Shown in pieces: positions 6,745 to 7,443 of a stretch of DNA of 7,443 bases; the stretch's first letter is position 1; each line of letters opens with the position of its first letter. The notes under the pieces are model-generated. The model was not told where the DNA came from. It made no database searches and saw only the letters and a program-made list of their open reading frames with translations. Source of the DNA: JBLIOB01 sp047639575 (GTDB lineage Bacteria; Bacteroidota; Bacteroidia; Flavobacteriales_D; Parvicellaceae); NCBI GenBank assembly GCA_047639575.1, contig JBLIOB010000215.1:1-7443 (forward strand), written 5' to 3'. A program made the translations under genes and the position numbers.

Positions 6745-7443
6745 TTACGCTAGGGTAATCGCAATCACGGAAAGGGTTAAAATGATCTTGTACATCGTAT
6801 TAACTCTATTGAATCCTTTTCTTTCCTTTGCTGGAATCAACATGAATAAGGAGGTCAGAATGATAATCGATGAAAATATAAGGTAATAGAAAACCGGCCT
6901 GTCAATTATTTCTGAAAATAAAATACCTACTGGAATTAAGGAAAACAGCATAAATGCATAAATCAATGCTTTCGTTTTCTTTATGCCAATGACTATTGGA
7001 AGCGATTTGTCACCAAATACTAAATCACCTTTCATACCGACTAGCTTTTTCACTAATTCCCTTGTTAAGGTTAAAGCGAATATAAACCCTATGTAAAGGG
7101 CTATTTTTAAGTTAGTATGTCCATAGTATACACTCAACGATACGAACGGAGCAATAGTAAGAAGGGAGGCTCCCAATTCTCCTGTGAAAACTTTCTTGCG
7201 AAGTTTATGGCTGTAGAACCATAATACAAAGCATAAAACGGAATTTAGTAATAGGATTTCCCAGCCAATGAAAATTGCTAGGACTGTTCCAATGAAATTA
7301 AATAAGAAGTAGGTATTCAAGCAAAACCTTTTGCTTACAACTCGATTAAAAATTGTCCCTTTTGGATTGTTAACCAGATCTTTTTCAAAATCGTAGAATG
7401 CGTTTATAATATAACCAGCCATAATATAGAAACACAAAGAAGC
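6745..7443 (-). CDS. UbiA-family prenyltransferase, N-terminus beyond right edge
   Basis: UbiA-family enzymes are integral membrane proteins that attach a prenyl chain to an aromatic or polar acceptor, for example in menaquinone, heme or ether-lipid synthesis. The frame is open to the right edge, so the start and first helix are missing; about 232 residues are visible. Counting from the TTG codon at 7437, the first Asp-rich motif is N12-A-F-Y-D16-F-E-K-D20, followed by a Lys/Arg loop and about six hydrophobic segments. The second motif region reads TRELVKKLVGMKGDLVFGDK, then SLPIVIG. Homologues usually have the pattern KDxxDxxGD there; only the last Asp (D138) is kept. Bacteroidota relatives are often annotated geranylgeranylglycerol-phosphate geranylgeranyltransferase, but the acceptor cannot be inferred here. 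It converges on the PD40/OmpA gene, leaving 102 bases between their stops. Confidence 0.82.
   Translation of the reverse strand, partial: ASLCFYIMAGYIINAFYDFEKDLVNNPKGTIFNRVVSKRFCLNTYFLFNFIGTVLAIFIGWEILLLNSVLCFVLWFYSHKLRKKVFTGELGASLLTIAPFVSLSVYYGHTNLKIALYIGFIFALTLTRELVKKLVGMKGDLVFGDKSLPIVIGIKKTKALIYAFMLFSLIPVGILFSEIIDRPVFYYLIFSSIIILTSLFMLIPAKERKGFNRVNTMYKIILTLSVIAITLA

Overview
The window looks like an AT-rich chromosome segment from a member of the Bacteroidota, most likely a flavobacterium-type marine lineage. The evidence is the set of protein architectures: a 5'-nucleotidase split into two genes, an outer-membrane/periplasmic protein with TPR, five PD40 blades, a CRD-like domain and OmpA_C (a PorE-like layout), and a Bacteroidota-style DnaA. 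Most genes also lack a Shine-Dalgarno sequence. The phylum is fairly secure; the family is inference.

Layout from left to right. Positions 1-675 hold a broken minus-strand gene: one continuous reading frame with no start codon and an in-frame TGA, ending in a Cys/His-rich tail cut by the window edge. A strong intrinsic terminator (690-727) separates it from dnaA (750-2180, minus). The 165-bp leader upstream of dnaA carries a 9-bp inverted repeat and an A+T palindrome with a T9 run, but no consensus DnaA boxes. Next come two overlapping minus-strand genes that together make a UshA-type 5'-nucleotidase: a lipoprotein carrying the C-terminal substrate-binding domain (3283-4065), then a Tat-exported metallophosphatase (2346-3293).

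A 40-bp divergent gap separates these from a plus-strand pair: a YbgC/4HBT-type acyl-CoA thioesterase (4106-4513, GTG start) joined by a 4-nt ATGA overlap to the 710-aa PD40/OmpA protein (4510-6642), closed by a clear terminator (6669-6695). A UbiA-family prenyltransferase (6745 to the right edge, minus, N-terminus missing) converges on that terminator.

Working together: the nucleotidase pair probably acts in the periplasm on exported or environmental nucleotides. The thioesterase plus TolB/Pal-like protein recalls the ybgC-tol-pal cluster of proteobacteria and suggests an envelope role. No mobile element, CRISPR array, tRNA or rRNA was seen. The points most worth a second look are the broken Cys-rich gene, the two export routes of the split nucleotidase, the thioesterase-PD40/OmpA coupling, the dnaA leader repeat, and the degenerate second Asp motif in the UbiA protein.
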